Source of the DNA: Galbula dea
Taxonomy: Eukaryota; Chordata; Aves; Piciformes; Galbulidae
Direction: 5' to 3'
Assembly: GCA_013399015.1 (NCBI GenBank)
Contig: VWZX01006417.1
Location: 1,134,520 to 1,198,519 of the forward strand
DNA length: 64,000 nucleotides
Below the pieces are notes generated by a model. That model was not told the origin of the DNA and ran no database searches. It saw only the letters and a list, made by a program, of their open reading frames with translations. Made by a program: the position numbers and the translations under genes. Shown here piece after piece: positions 12,758 to 26,863 of this stretch (positions are counted from its first letter, which is position 1; each line of letters starts with the position of its first letter).

Positions 12758-14351
12758 TCACTGCTAGAAGCAGTGGAAAGCAGACTTGAGCTTGCAGTGA
12801 AAGCACAGCAGCCACTACACTCCAATCCTGCTAGGACTAACATCAGGCCATCAGAAGTCTGATGGCAAACCCAGATTCTCTTTCACCTGGTGAAGAGGGT
12901 GCCCATCACAGACACTCTTAAGCTGGTAGGAGAAAGTTTCCCATGCCTGGACTCTTTGCTTTCCATAAGGCACTGATGGAAGGGTGGGTTTCTGTCTTAA
13001 CAACTTCCAGGAGAAGCAGGGGATGGCATTAACAGCAGTGGGTTTGCTATCTACATGTCTTCAGCTGCATTCTGTTAGCAGTGCAGACAGAGAAACTGTC
13101 ATTGTTTCCTGGCTCCTGTTAGAAGGAGATTGGGTAACAAAAGGGTTTGGAGCACTGCTAGGTTCCCATTTCTCTCATTGATCTCGATGAGAACAATCAT
13201 TATGATAATGATTCTAATCCAAGCTGCTGTAATATAACTGAGAAATAAATGCTTCTTGGTTAATATGCCTCAATTAATGGGTCACCCAGGGTAGCTGCAG
13301 CAGGTTGCAAGTAAGTAGCTTTCAGGATCTGAGCCCAAATGATTATAGGTTTTCTTTCCCTTTGCAGATGAAATGGATTCATAAGCCTTCCTCAAACAAA
13401 TGGCTCCTGTAGTCATTAATTATAGCATACACATGTTAATGACATCATTAGCAGGAGATAACATAATGTCCCAAGGACCACGTGCTCCTCTTGTTTCCTG
13501 GGCAAACAATTGGGCTTGATCACACAGCCTGTCCTAAAATGTCAAAAGAAACCACATGGTGTCCTGAAATGATGGTGAAATTATCATGTGCCACAGCTAG
13601 GCATCTCATCAACACCACCATCAGATCTGGATGTTCCAGGAGCTGCTTGGCTGAGGGATGCTGAAGAGAACAAACAGTTAAGGTCTTGAACATCTCAAGT
13701 GCAGCACTGAATTGTTTAAGGCATACCCTCTGACTGAAATAAAATGGTTTAGTCAGGAATTGAGGCTATGCCTAGCAATAGGCAATATTAAGGACCTTGG
13801 GAGACTGGGGTTTTTTGCTGGTTTTATTAAACATAAAGGGATGAGGATATATTGAATTATTGAGATATTGAATTATTAAATGTGTGTAAAAATATTCTAC
13901 AGTTTAGTTCTCTTTTAGCACCTCCCTTGTAGCCTGTGCAAGGACTGGATAAGTAAGATTCTAGGAGCCAACTGTAACTCTTGTTTTAGCAAATGAAATC
14001 TTGGTCAAGTCAAAGTCAGTGACAAAGCTCTGCTGGGACTTCTGCTGGACCAGGTTGTCCCCCATGTGGCTTGCTGAGCTCTGGAAGTGTGAGCAGTCTC
14101 CCTCCCAGCCCTGCCATGATAGAGCAACAGTTTGAAGCCTGTGATCAGGACATGGGTTCTGCTGTTGACAGTCACAGGGACAGAGCTGCTCCCTTTATCC
14201 AAGGCAGCAAGGCCAGCAGATGTCCCACAGCACTCAACTCCTAAACCCTTCCTAACTTTGACTCTACATAGCCCAGTTCACCAAGAGACTGAACTCCTTT
14301 TTGTATGTTTTCTGTGGATTTGGGACAATTTGTGAAGCTAAATATTTTGGG

Positions 14352-14500
14352 GTGGAGTCACCATCCCTGGAGGGCTTCCAAAACCATCTAGCTGTGGTCT
14401 TTAGGGCCATGGTTTAGTGGCATGGTGGTGCTGGGTTGCTGGTTGGACTTGATGATCTCAGAGGTCTCTTCCAGCCTTCAGGACTCTCTGTGATTCTGTG
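14352..14500 (+). mobile_element. CR1 LINE 3' end
   Basis: Short sense copy from GGTGGAGTCACCATCCCTGG to GATTCTGTG, the last 150 bp of the same subfamily as the 11.2 kb copy. Confidence 0.92.
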
Positions 14501-15856
14501 TGTGCTCCTGATGTTGATGCTACTTTAGATCACAAATAGAAAAAAGCCACCCAGCCTCCCTGAAGCAAGTCCAAGATAGCTGGGATGCAAATATTTCAGC
14601 AAGTGTAAAGTCTCTAAAGCAACATCTTAGCTTCCATTTTTGTACTCTCTGGTTCTAGATGATCCTGAAAGAGAAAACCACCTCAGAGGCTACTTTTGAT
14701 TTATATCTTTCCTCACCAGCAATAATGCTATGGGAATTCTTGACAGATGACCTGTTTTGACACTTCCTGAGCTGTTCCAGTAAGATTATGATTCAGCTGC
14801 TGTTTTATTTTCACCTGGATTGGAGTACCAACTCTTCCAATGTTCCCTTACAAAACTAATTATTCAGGTTTACAGCCTGGCAGTTACCAGCTAGCTCAGC
14901 CCTGATAACATGCAATAAATAAGCACTGACCCTTTCTTCACCTCTTTGCCTTAAAGTCCCATTCTCTGCAAAGGACACCATCTAATTAAAAAACACAACA
15001 GGAGCCTGCTGAGACAGGAGGGGAGACTTGAGGAGAGAGCTAAAAAAAAACCCCCAACCCTGTGTGACATTACAGAGATTTATTCTGGCAGAATCTGAAG
15101 CAAGGAACATGAGCTCTAGAGAGAGAGGTGTAGGAAACTGGGAGGATGTATGAGAGGCTGGCAGAGCTGCCAGTAGAAACTGGAAGAGTTACTGGAGCTG
15201 CCAGCAACTTTGCAAGCTTTTGGAAAGAAAATCAAAGGGTTATTTGTTAGCAGCAGTATTTAAAATGTATTGAACTGACACAGGGCTGAGGAAGCTTTTC
15301 CTTTCTTGGGTGCTGTAGATATGGTTGAAATGATTTCTTTATTTCTTCCTCCATTTATTTATTTATTGTATTTATCACAGTTCACTGGAGTTCAGCTTCT
15401 TAAGGAGCTGTTTGGTGCAAGGCTGGTTCTGGGCACTCTGTCTCTTGGTTGATGTCACTCATACAGAACAACTGAGTCAAGTCTACAGCATACCTGCAGG
15501 GCAATTTCAGAAGCCACATACCTTTAAGAGGGTTCCAAGATATCCTTGGAAAACCTTTGTGAGATATGAGCTTGACTCTTGTCCTCTTCTAGCTGTGTAA
15601 CTAGCACAGAAGGCAACAAGCATACAGCACAGCTTAGCTGTAGAAATAATTCCCTGGCTAGAAAATGAGGGAGTGTTTGGTGGGGAATGAAATGGAATTC
15701 CTGTCTAAAAAGCCTTTGGTGCTCTGAATCCAGTTTCCTAACAGAGGCATATTAAGAAGAAGAGAAGCTTGCAGAGCAGCTGATGGCTTTGGGGGTTGTT
15801 TCTGCAGCAATCAAACAGAAGAGTTTCATGTCCTGGTATAATGATAGTTAGAAATC

Positions 15857-15895
15857 CCAGAATCCTGAAGGTTGGAAGAGACCTCCAAGATCATT
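15857..15895 (-). mobile_element. CR1 LINE 3' tip
   Basis: About 39 bp only: AGAATCCTGAAGGTTGGAAG AGACCTCC then AAGATCAT, the complement of the extreme 3' end of CR1. Confidence 0.75.
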
Positions 15896-18351
15896 ATGCT
15901 TATAGGCATGTCCTCCTTCTTACTTTGCTGGGGGTTCTGTTGTCACCACTACCATTTTGGCCTCTGGCTTGAGCTGTTCATGCAATGTATGGAAGAGGGA
16001 ATGGGAATTCCTGTCCCTTTGAAACACAACTTAAAAGGAAAAACTAAAATAAACCAAGTCCTGTGAACTCCTTCTACCACATTGATGCTGTGGGGAAGGT
16101 CCTGGGGAGGAAGGTGACCTGCAGCCCTGTGCCATGAGCTTTGTTCATGAGATGGATGGCTATAATTTACTCCTGCCTGAAGCATTAGTACTTCAGATGC
16201 CTTTCCTTGGCTGAGAGGCAAAGTGATCTCCAGAGGAATGGAAATAATATATTTTTTAAGAGTGTATTGAAAAGAGAAATCCACAAGAGAGCTGAAGGTC
16301 AGGGGGAGAAGGTGATGAAAATGGCTTTGTCTTCTTTTCCAAGTAATGAAATCAGTCTACTTATTTGACTGCATGGAAAACATTTCATAGTTCTTTTCCT
16401 CTCTTACTTTGGCACAGAGGGAGGTGCATGCACACAGGTAAGGGGACACACACTCACCCCTTGACCTCAGTTATGTAGGAGGACCTCAGTTATAAAGCAG
16501 GAACCTGTTGACATCATCAAGATCAGGAACAGTTGTGTAAAATTGGTCTTTAAAACTCTTTTTCTGTTGTCCTCTGAGCAGACTTTATAAGATGGTTCTC
16601 CACTCTTCTGGATTTGTGTTTTCCCCTTTTTCTGACCAGTTTTCAGAGCTCTGTTTTTCCTGTAGAAGCTGCTGGCATGCTGAGCAGCAACAGTGGAAAA
16701 TAGACCTTATAGTGGGGGATAAAAAACTGAAAGAGAAAATAGATTAGGAATCAAGTTTGTTGTTTCTTTCAGCAAGGAGCAAAGTTAATACTGCATTGAT
16801 TCTCAGACCATTCCCAATCCACCCCCAGATGGTCTCTGTGACAAAAGGCAGCCTTAGAAATTTGACTGGAGAAACCAGATTGATGACCATTAAAATAAAT
16901 GTCTTCAGACCTTTTTATTTATTCTCCCTGGTTGAATCTCCTTTCCTGAGCCAGCAGCCTTTATTGACATCCTAAATCTCCTTAGTTAAGAGAATGCAGG
17001 CTTGAAGATTAGACCTTTAGCAATGGATTTCCCTGACTTGAAGATGGACTAGTGAAGGTTGCTTGTAAACATCTAAGCAGCTCACCCTGAGGTTCTTTTT
17101 TACATCAGTAAGAAGCCATTCCTCATCTTTAAAGCAAGATGAATGGCCCTCTGGAAGGTCTTGTTTCCCCCCAGGGACTACTCCAGAAGATCTTATTTGA
17201 CTAGCTGAAGGCTTGGAGGACTGATTAGTAGGCACCTGAAGTTAGGTTGAGATGGATGCCACTGACTGGTTCTGTGAATGTACTCTACCTCCATTCACAG
17301 GTGCAATAACACCTTTCTTTTTATATTAATAAGCAGAATATACATATATATTGGTGTGTTAATGTAGTTAATGTCCAGAAATCCAGAGGGAATTGTGCCT
17401 TCCTGATTTTCATACCTCTGGGTTCTTCTCCCATCCTCAGACTATCAGGTAGCTCTTGTTCTATCTGGATCTACCCAAGCAAGAAAGGCAAAAACCACTC
17501 TGAAAGGCTAAAGAAGACTAGTTTTACCTGAGCTCTCATTCTTCTCCAGCCAGCAGATAGCATTTCATGGCTTTTTAGCTCAGAACTGAGCTGTTCCAGA
17601 CCCAAGTCACCATGCTTAAAAGTACACTTACTTGCATGAACGAGCAGTGAGTGAAAACCATTAATGGCCCAGCATTCACTGCTGGCCAGTGCTCAGTTTT
17701 GTTGTAGCCAGACTTTCTTAGTGACTTTCTGCTTCATTTAAACCCATCAATACCTCAATTAGTGCTTACTTCTCTTCCCCAGGGAGGGACATTTACACAT
17801 GTCACTTCACAGCCTCCAAAATCTAAAAGCCCTCTGGGAAATGCTAGCTTATAAAAGATATCTTGATTAAAGCTTGGCTTTTCTAGTGACTTTCTGCTTT
17901 TTTTAGGGTTTTTTTTTTTTGTCTTCAAACTTGGGAAGTGTTTGGGTATTTTTAATTCTGCAGTCTCTCTTTTGCCCTGATTTGCACTGTCACCAGAGGT
18001 TAGGGTGCTCTCCTTTCCAACTGTGGCAGCAGCAGCCCTCTCATTGCACATTAAAACTTGATGCCATCTCAATGGCAAACTGAATTCAATTTAAGATCAA
18101 AGCATGGGAGAAAGTTTATCTAAACTTATATAGTGCTAGTTGTAACTGGTTCACATTCCTGCTCTTTCCAGCCTGACTTTTATACAGGGTGAGGAAAGAT
18201 CAGAATTGGTTTAGAACAGAAAGTGGCCTCATCAATTTATACTTAATGGAGATCTGTTTCTAATGCTACTTTTGAGGCACCCATACCTTTCAGCAGTGGT
18301 GATGATGGTAAGACTAACTTCTTGTGAAGGAAAATGGTCTTTTTTCTCACT

Positions 18352-18503
18352 CACAGAATCAGAGAATCATTAAGACTGGAAGAAACCTCTAAGGTCACCA
18401 AGTCCAACCAGCAACCCAGCACCACCATGCCACTCAACCACGGCCCTAAGGACCACAGCTAGATGGTTTGGGAAGCCCTCCAGGGGTGGTGACTCCATCA
18501 CTT
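18352..18503 (-). mobile_element. CR1 LINE 3' end
   Basis: Antisense copy from CACAGAATCAGAGAATC through CAACCAGCAACCCAGCACC to GGGTGGTGACTCCATCAC. More diverged than the 11.2 kb copy, so probably older. Confidence 0.9.
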
Positions 18504-19471
18504 CTTCCTAAATCACAATTGTATAAAGCTAATGTCATTTTTGGTATATTTTTTACCACTTCTTTTGGGTTTGGTGATAAGCCAAGCTTTGATGACACTG
18601 ATTTTGCAGTGTTTCAAGTGGGGGCATCCTAGTTTGTCACAAATTTCCACAGGCTTTTACTGGAACTAACTGCAGGGAACAGAGATGTCAGCTTCTCATT
18701 TCCCATTTTCTCTCTCTCATTTGTTAGGAAGGGCAGTTAGACAAAATGGGAATTGAAGTTGCATGGCAAAGCAAAAAAGAAAGTCACATCCATTCCAGAA
18801 CCATGTCAAAGTCAAAAGGAAGCCTGAGAAAGGGAAGCAGCTGCTGGTCTCCAGTGTATCATCTGAAGACAGCAGTTTGCACTGTACAAACATAAAGCTG
18901 AGGCAAGGAAAGACCTCAGGAAGAGGAAAGAATCACCTTTGTGATTTGAGAGAGAGGGCCTTTATTTTATTTTATTAATGTGCCTTTTGGTTCAAATTCC
19001 TAGCTGTCATGCAAAATAAATCAACTCCTTTTCCTATAATGTGACCTGAAACCACTTCTAAGTGAATAAGATATGAACCCTAAATGTTCACAGCCTTTCC
19101 CCTGACATATTCAATCAGATCATCAGGCACTGGTGAAGCTGCCAAGTACTCCAGACATCATTGTCATTCTTATTAAAGCTTAGCATCAAACAAGGGCTTG
19201 TTCAGGCTTGGAAACACATGTTTGAATAATACTTCTAATCAAAGGAACTTCATTTGTAGCAGTGGAAATTGTATTTTAGTTGGTTTCAAGTGTATTTTAG
19301 TGTACAGGGTCCTTATTCCTTCCCACTCAGTGTTTTATTTCTTTATAGAATATTTGTTTTTTAAAGATTAGCTTGTATGGATGTTCTCATATCCAAATAA
19401 TGCAGGTTTTATATTCAACTGAGGCTCTTGTTTTGATACAGGATTTGTAATGCAAAATTAGGTAGCTGGGA

Positions 19472-19690
19472 CATAGAATCATACAAGTGTCAGAGGTGGA
19501 AGGGACCTTCAAGAGCATCTAGTTCCAACCCCCCTGCCTGCCAGGGACACTTCCCTCTAGAGCAGGTTGCCCACAGCCCCAGCCAGCCTGGTCTTAAAAG
19601 CTTCCAGGGATGGAGCTTCCACAGCCTCTCTGGGCAACCTGTTCCAGTGTCTCCCCACCTTAACAGAGAAGAACTTCCTCCTAGTATCCA
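19472..19690 (-). mobile_element. CR1 LINE 3' end
   Basis: Antisense copy of the AGAGGCTGTGGAAGCTCC subfamily, from CATAGAATCATACAAGTG to the GAAGAACTTCCTCC segment, after which similarity stops. Confidence 0.93.
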
Positions 19691-22600
19691 AATCTTTTCT
19701 CTCTTCACAACTCCTATCCTAATTCTTGATGTTATTTTTACCCCAGGCTGTCTAAACTGCATCCAAAGGCCAGAGTCCTCTGGTTTAGAAGCTGTGGAAG
19801 AAAAGCATCCTGAGAACTTCAATCAGCCTTAGAATAATGTATGGATGTTAGAAGGATATCTAGTGCTTAATTACAAATGAAAAGATAGGCAGCCTTTTAA
19901 TTTGCTTTCTTCCCATGTGGCTATTTCCAACTATGAGCTAAAAGAGGGGGAAAAAATAGTTATTCCACACCCTCCCCTACATAATCTTGAAAATGCAAGT
20001 GAATCTTGGTTTTCTAGTAGTTCATGAAGGTTTGTTCCAGAAAAGATTCTGTTACTTTACTCAAGCTTCACCTACCTTGCCACAGCTTCTTTATTTGGGA
20101 TCATGAGATTAGGCTTTGCCAAGGTAATTAAATGTTTTGATTTGTATTTGCATTCAGTTCCTGATGACACACTCAGAAGTAGCAGAGAAATAAAAGCCAG
20201 ATTAAGTAGTGTTTAATGAAGCTCAGGAAAGCTCCAGGTTCAGTTTTCTTCAGGAGTGGGACAAAAGGTTCTTGTTTTGTCTGAGCCAGTTCCCTGATGC
20301 TGAAGAGTAACCTCAACCACTGAATTTTGCACTTGGATTGTTAAGGATCAAGTTGTTAATGCTGTAAAGCAATGAGATTACTCCTTGCTGGCTTGCCATC
20401 AAGAAAGAGGGGGGGAAATGGGTTGACCTGGTGAAAGGAATAAACAAATCAGCTTTGTAAACTGAAGCCCAACTTCAAACAGAAAAGATCTCCTAGCTTA
20501 ATGCTCCTGGCAGCAATATGCACACCTCTAAAATGGAAGTTGCCATCATCTATAGACTGTAGTTTTTACTTGGTCCTCTTCTGACCAGTTTTGACCTCTA
20601 GACCTTGAACAATGCTCAACACCACGTGGCATGCTTCAGAGAAACACCTGGAGAACCCCAGAGGAGACAGAATCCAATTAATTTGTCCCATAGAGAAGCC
20701 TACTCCAAAATCCTGGCACATGTGACTCTGCTTTCCTTCAGCATGCTCTCCCTTTCCAAAATTCCCTTCTATTGACACATATCTTTCTATGTGTGTCTAT
20801 ATACTGTATATATGAAGAGAGGGAGAGAGGGTACACACACCTAAAATGACATCTGACTCATCCTGATACCTTTCTAAATACCTTCCCTTTTTAAGACATC
20901 CTGAGAGACTCTCTCCTGCATGCACAGTACAGATTTAGTTTGCTTATTTACAGTTTTCTAGCTTATTTTGTCAGCAAAGAGCTAGCATATTTATCTCAGT
21001 TATTTGCATCAGTAATTTGATAACAGATAGTTGGAGGATGAAGGAATCCATGGCCTAAAATATCCTTGGGACTGTGGCTTTGTTACCAGGAATATTTGAC
21101 ACAGTAAGATAAAAAAGAAGAGCTTATGGTTTAGGATAATTGGAGATAAATTGTGAAGAGTCAAAAATCAGCTTTGGAGGAAGGGGAAATATTTAGCTGT
21201 GAGGCATTGCTATGGCAGTGAGGAATCTGTGTGGAAGATTATGTGAGAGGAAGGGAAGGATAAGCAAGGATAAAGCTGTATCTGAGGAATAAAGTCATCT
21301 TTCTTTACATGTTTTTATGCTGCTTTTATTAAGAAAAGAAAGTTTGTTGGAAAAAAAACCCCTTGAGCTTCATAAGCTAGCCTCAGTTTATTTAAAAAGC
21401 AAGTAAGATAAGTCATGGTGTTTGGTTTGCCACTGCCACCCACCAGGGGACTCTTGGTAGACCAGGGTTTAGGAGACCTGAAAGTGAGGAAGGACTCTCT
21501 GGGACATGTTCCTCAAGATCTGTGGGCTTTAAATCCAAATCCCAATGTCCTGTTTTCTGTGGATGCCCACTATGTGCTCCTACCCATGAAGGAGGAGGAG
21601 GGTAGACCTCCCAGTGCAGGGCTCAGCTGCCCCAGATGCTGAGTCCCCCTGCCTGGAGGCACCCCAGGATCTCAGATGCTTCGTGAGAGGAGGCACACAC
21701 ACAACCCCTCAAGTCCTGGGTGGGCTAAGCACCTTCTCCCTTCAACACCAGAGAAACTCAGAGTGGGAGATACAGGTGGGAAGGAGGACTGCAGCTGCAG
21801 AGAAGAACATTTAGGTGTCTTGGGATGTTGGCATAATTTAATTAGGGATGGGAAATGAGGTTGGAAGAGGAAAATGTTGCTGTAGGGCATAGGGAAGATG
21901 TGAGAACCTGAGGAGGGTGAATCAGGATGAGAAGAGGGAGAGGAGATAGGGACTGGGACATGTTGCATGGAGGGGAAAAAGAGATGTGGAGAGGTGAAGC
22001 AGGAAGGGACATGTGGGAGGTATGGGAGATTACAGGAGGAAGAAAGGTGGTGGCACAAGGTAATGATGGTGATGGGGACTCCTTAATATCCTGCCACTCA
22101 TTTGAATTTAGTCTCCTATTGATGAACAAAATGCACAAAAGGATATTTTAGTATATTCCAGGTGAGGTCACATATGTTCAAGTGCACATACAGGGGGCCA
22201 GAAGCCTGCAGCTGCATAGGTCTGGTACCCTAGCTTCTGCCTTTGGAAGCAACAAGCTGATGGGCACAGAAGGTTACATTCTGAAAGTAACCTCCTCCTG
22301 GGTAGTAGTACTTGGGTGGGTGCCAGATGAAACTGGAGCTGTTTTCATTCTCTGGAAGATGGAATCAGACTTGTCCTAATTTCCTCTTCTGATTACTCAT
22401 CATTTCATCTCTTTGAATGCTGCTCTTGGACAAAAGGAATTGGTAGCTCATATCCAAACAGTTAGACAAGACCTACTGCCTCACTACTGCATATCAGTGC
22501 CTAAAGAGCCTTGTGTCTCACACAAGACCTCTCTTAAGAATCCTCCCTGTAATTAGATCCCATTTGTAACTAACCTCCCAGCTCCACAGCCTTGTTCATT

Positions 22601-23319
22601 TCCCAGTCGGTTTGTTTTGGTTCAGGAAGCCTTTGAACAGAGAGGGCTGCATCCTGACATATTGTCATACCCAAGCATCAACAGCTCTGGCATGTGAAAA
22701 GGTCATGCCACCAAGCATTAACATTTCAGAATAGTAATTATAGTAATTCATTTCAATAAGGATTTTTTTTTTCCCCCCTCTGTCTAGTAGCACTAGGCAC
22801 AGTTTATGCAGGAGGGAAGACTGGGAAGGCCTCAAATCAATGTCATCTTCTTCCAATAGAGACCCAGAGAAGTTCAGATGGAAAGACTGAGTTGTTCTGA
22901 GAAGAAGAGGCAAGTGTTCATGCATAGAAGCAAGGAGAGTGAGGCTACTGCAGGAGGCAGCCCTGGAGTACAGGAGCTTAGAGAAGGGCTTCTTTACTGC
23001 CACCTCATATGCTTTGAAAGGAGTGGACAGATTCATTCAGAAGAGGACAGTTCTGGGTGCTGTCAAGGTCTTTGCAGCATCTCCCAAGCAGGAAAAGGGC
23101 CAGAAGTCAAAGACAGCCTCATGGGCTTTGATTCTTCCTACTCACAAATGCCCAGATGCTATTCATTGGTGGCCAAATCCTATGGGAAGGAAAGGACAGG
23201 ACACGTGAGGACACCAGAGGGACCATCCTGTTTCAGAAATGCCCTATTTTGAGGGGTTTGCAGTAAAACATTCTTCTTCCCATTTCCAGAAAGTTTTTCT
23301 CCAAACTGTGAAACCATTT

Positions 23320-23412
23320 CACAGAATCACAGAATATTAGGAGTTGGAAGGGACCTCGAAAGATCATCTAGTCCAACTCCCCTGCCGCAGCAGGATTCCC
23401 TAGAGCAATCTT
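23320..23412 (-). mobile_element. CR1 LINE 3' end
   Basis: Antisense 3' end, CACAGAATCACAGAATATTAG then GTTGGAAGGGACCTCG, ending around CAGGATTCCCTAGAGCA. It lies about 250 bp upstream of the Ig9 exon acceptor. Confidence 0.9.
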
Positions 23413-23661
23413 AGCCTTGCTAGCAAGAGAGTACTTGTTTCAACATCCAAATTCTCTGAAGTCCTGAATGATTACTGAAGTGGCCCATTCTGTCCCAATC
23501 CTTCCTCAACTCCCTTCTGAATCCAAGCAGACATATTGTCACCTGGTCAACTAGGGCCAACCTGAATGACACCCAGATGGAAGGGCCAAGCCTGTACCAT
23601 CCAAGCAAGTTAGCTCAATGAAGACTGATTTCCTTTTCTGTTTTGTCTTGTCTGGTTTTAG

Positions 23662-23858
23662 TTCCAGCTATGATCACTTCCTATCCAAACACCACCTTGG
23701 CAACTCAGGGGCAGAAGAAGGAGATGAGCTGCACAGCCCATGGAGAGAAGCCCATCATCGTCCGCTGGGAGAAGGAAGACAGAATCATTAACCCTGAAAT
23801 GTCTCGTTACCTTGTTTCCACCAAGGAAGTTGGAGATGAAGTGATCTCTACTCTACAG
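23662..23858 (+). CDS. DSCAM: DSCAM exon 2 of window (first part of Ig9)
   Basis: Encodes the start of Ig9 in the adhesion ectodomain. The reading begins IPAMITSYPN, passes the first Ig cysteine (KEMSCTAHGEKP), the core tryptophan (IIVRWEKED) and ends EVISTLQ. The acceptor is ggttttag; the exon enters with two bases (phase 1) and closes on a full codon before gtaagaac (phase 0). At 197 bp it cannot be skipped alone without a frameshift. One sequon (NTT) is visible. The preceding intron is 23.2 kb, by far the longest complete intron here. The exon is in frame with both neighbours. Confidence 0.97.
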
Positions 23859-26749
23859 GTAAGAACACAAAGGGAGCCACAACTCATCTCTTCATGTGTG
23901 AGAGTGTTGCTTGCTTTGGTTTTGAAAGGTACCTCTGCCCTACAAGGTCAAATCCCCACCACGCACTCCACCCGTGGCATAGCTCTGGAGAGCTGGCAGC
24001 AAGAGGAGGTAGAAGAAACCTGTGTCCTACCCCCCAGAAAAATGAGTCTCCAACTTCTCATGCTCCAGAGGAAACAGAAAAATGAGCTTGGCTCTCAGCT
24101 CTCTCCTCCTTTTTGTGTCAGGAGCACCATGGCAAATCCGTTAGCTTGCCTTTCCTGGGCTGGCATAACTCACTTTTGAGTGCACTGCTGACAAGCACTG
24201 AGTGATTCTCTGACCCTTAGCTCAGATGTGTCAGGCTTACCTTCACCTAGATCATTAAGCTGGTTTGCTCTCTTCTTAAAGTACTTTTTCCTCCCTCCCT
24301 TGCACTTTGGGGGGCTTGTGAGAGCATTTTACAAAGTCAAGTTAGTCATCCCAGTGAGATGGAAGGGAAAAGCACATGTAGATATGTAAGTAGTCTATCT
24401 ACTGCTGGCAACAGTGTTTGGCAGTTATTGTACAGAGCAGCAGAAGCCACCAAGGCACCTATTAAATGGCCATAGTCTGCATCTTCACTTCTGTGACAGG
24501 CAAGTGTCTGGTGGTGTGGAACCAGGCATCTCCTTCTGCCTGACAAGTCAGTATGTGGGACTCCATGGACTCCTAAGTGACAGATGAGTGGCACTGCTGT
24601 TTTGGAGACTTAAGTTTCCTCCCAAATTTCAAATCTACCAACATGGGCACTTTATCAAGCCATTCCTTTCTATTTTTTTTGTATATACCTTTATGAAATC
24701 CAGAGGAATTAAAAGAAACAACAAAAAATCATACAGATTCCCAATCAAAAAACCTTGATTTTCCATTTTGTTTCAGTCACATTCTTAAAACCATTATTAC
24801 CAGGCTCAAGGAAATAATTGTCTAGCTTTCTGCTGATTTTCTAGGTTCTAGTGTTAACACTTAAAGTGCATCTCTTTCTTTACTAGCCAAAAATGGTGTT
24901 GGATGATACCAGTCAAAATCTGGCTTTGCTCTCTGTGAGTTTTCTATGTTCTGTCTAGGTTCTATAGCAGTTCTTTGTTTATATTAGTGTATTTGTGTTC
25001 TGAATAATATTCAGCTGTAGAAAAAGACCCCTAGACCTCTTCACTCTCATTCATCTTGTTGACTTCAACAAGCTGATGCCTGGGTGCACACCAACCTTTC
25101 TTTTGGGAAGGCTGGAGAATTCTCTTCTGAAGCAGCTGTGTATTCTACACCCCCATGGATGTTACATACAAACCCCTTGTCTTCTGAGAATTCAAATGCC
25201 CTCAAAGTAGACAAAGTCAGGCCTGAAGCTGTCTCTGAAGCTTTTAGCTCAGTGCTTGTGTGTGTGCATGATGATGTTATCTTGAGTTGGAGACTCAGCT
25301 GCTGCAGGACCCCTGCCTCAGTCAGGCATGACTTGGGTTTTCTCTGGAGTTGAATTAGGGTTGAGGAGTGGAAGCCACTGTGTAATGCAAGGCTGATGAC
25401 TGAAACTAAACTTTTCACAGGTGGCCAATAATTGTGTGCTCTTTGTTTTCTAGGTACTTGCCTTGAGCCCTTGGGGTCTGATTTGCAGGAGTACTAAGCC
25501 CTCCTAGCTGCAGCTTAACTCAATGGAAGCTGTTATGAGCACATGAAATGCTATTTATTGCTAAGGATTCTGAGGGGGTGGGGGGAAGGAGAAAGAAGGC
25601 CCTGGATGTATCAAATTGGGCTCTGAAAAATTTTGTTTTCCTATCTTAAAGCTCAGCCATGTGTGCAACTTAACACAGCTTGACAAGTTACCACATCTCA
25701 GATGCTAACCCTCCAATAGCCTTGTAGGGAGTGGGAAATGAATCCATCTATCTTAGCCAGTGAATGAGAGTTGTGCTCCAATTACCTTGGCTTTGCTGAG
25801 GAGTAAAGAGCACGTGGAGTTACCATGGCTCAGCTAATACATGGCAACTTGTCAAGCAGCCACAAACATAATCAGATGTCTGGTTCCTTAATTCCCCTTC
25901 CAAAATGGTGGTAATACTCTTCCTGATGTCAGGGTTTATGAAAATAAATTCCCTCATGTTTCTGAAATGGCTATTGCCTAGGTGACTGCCACAGAAAAAG
26001 GCTAGGAGAAAATGAATCAGTCTGGCTGCAGGGCATAGTTTGAGCTGTGTGCAGTAAATAAAGTGTGTGGAGCAGCACACTGAACAATGAGAATCAAATG
26101 GTGTTTGGAATATCTGCTCATTGAAAACAAATCCTGTCCCTATGGTACTTTGAATGAAGCAGTGGTCCTGTGGAAAAAGATCTTGACTGTGGATGTAAAG
26201 CTCTGTGTAACTTTCTACATCATTAAATAACAAGTTGGAAAGAAAGACCACCCCAAATTTTATCATGAGGCACTGTGCTGAATACTTCAGGCTTCAGCAC
26301 CAGTCCTCAAACCTTTATTTCCTCCACACAGACCTCAGCCACCTGAGTTATTTTCAGAAAGCAGTGGGGAAAAAATTGGAGGCAGCAGGAGGCCCCATGT
26401 TGTCTGGAACATTTCAGCCAACTCTTAAAACACTTGGCAAACTTAGGAGTAACTGGAAACAAGACTCCTAAGGAGAAGCTGCAGCAATAGGTGGTGCTCC
26501 AGCTCCTGGCTACATATGTAGAGCTGATAGCCTTCTTCCTCAGCCCAGGTGTTGCAGGTTTGGATGAAGTCTCAGTCTTTTGGATGCTCTTCTATGGATG
26601 TGTGTGGCTAACATGCAATATCTATTTATTACCCTCAAGGAAAAGAGTTGTGCAATTTTCCCTGCCCCACACAAGAAGAGCTGTTGGTTTCTTTTCCCTG
26701 GGGGCTGTTCAATCAATCAATCACTCACTTCTTTTCAACCCACCTCTAG
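23859..26749 (+). other. DSCAM: DSCAM intron after exon 2
   Basis: A 2.9 kb phase-0 intron inside Ig9. I see no CR1 copy and no other repeat of note in it, making it the cleanest intron over 2.5 kb in the window. No coding signal is visible. Confidence 0.8.

Positions 26750-26863
<114 letters not shown>

Larger units (their letters stand above)
419..23661 (+). other. DSCAM: DSCAM intron after exon 1 (23.2 kb)
   Basis: Splits between Ig8 and Ig9 in phase 1. It holds ten CR1 fragments (four sense, six antisense), a 36-base assembly gap, a 450-bp AT-rich minisatellite and a small 26-bp direct repeat. The open frames in it are short, lack conserved motifs, or translate CR1 or low-complexity DNA. 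Between repeats I see unique AT-leaning sequence with no recognisable gene. Confidence 0.85.

Noticed and set aside
419..23661. Clusters of mutually exclusive exons as in insect Dscam1
   Set aside because: I found no duplicated Ig or FN exon in any intron; vertebrate DSCAM is not known to have them.
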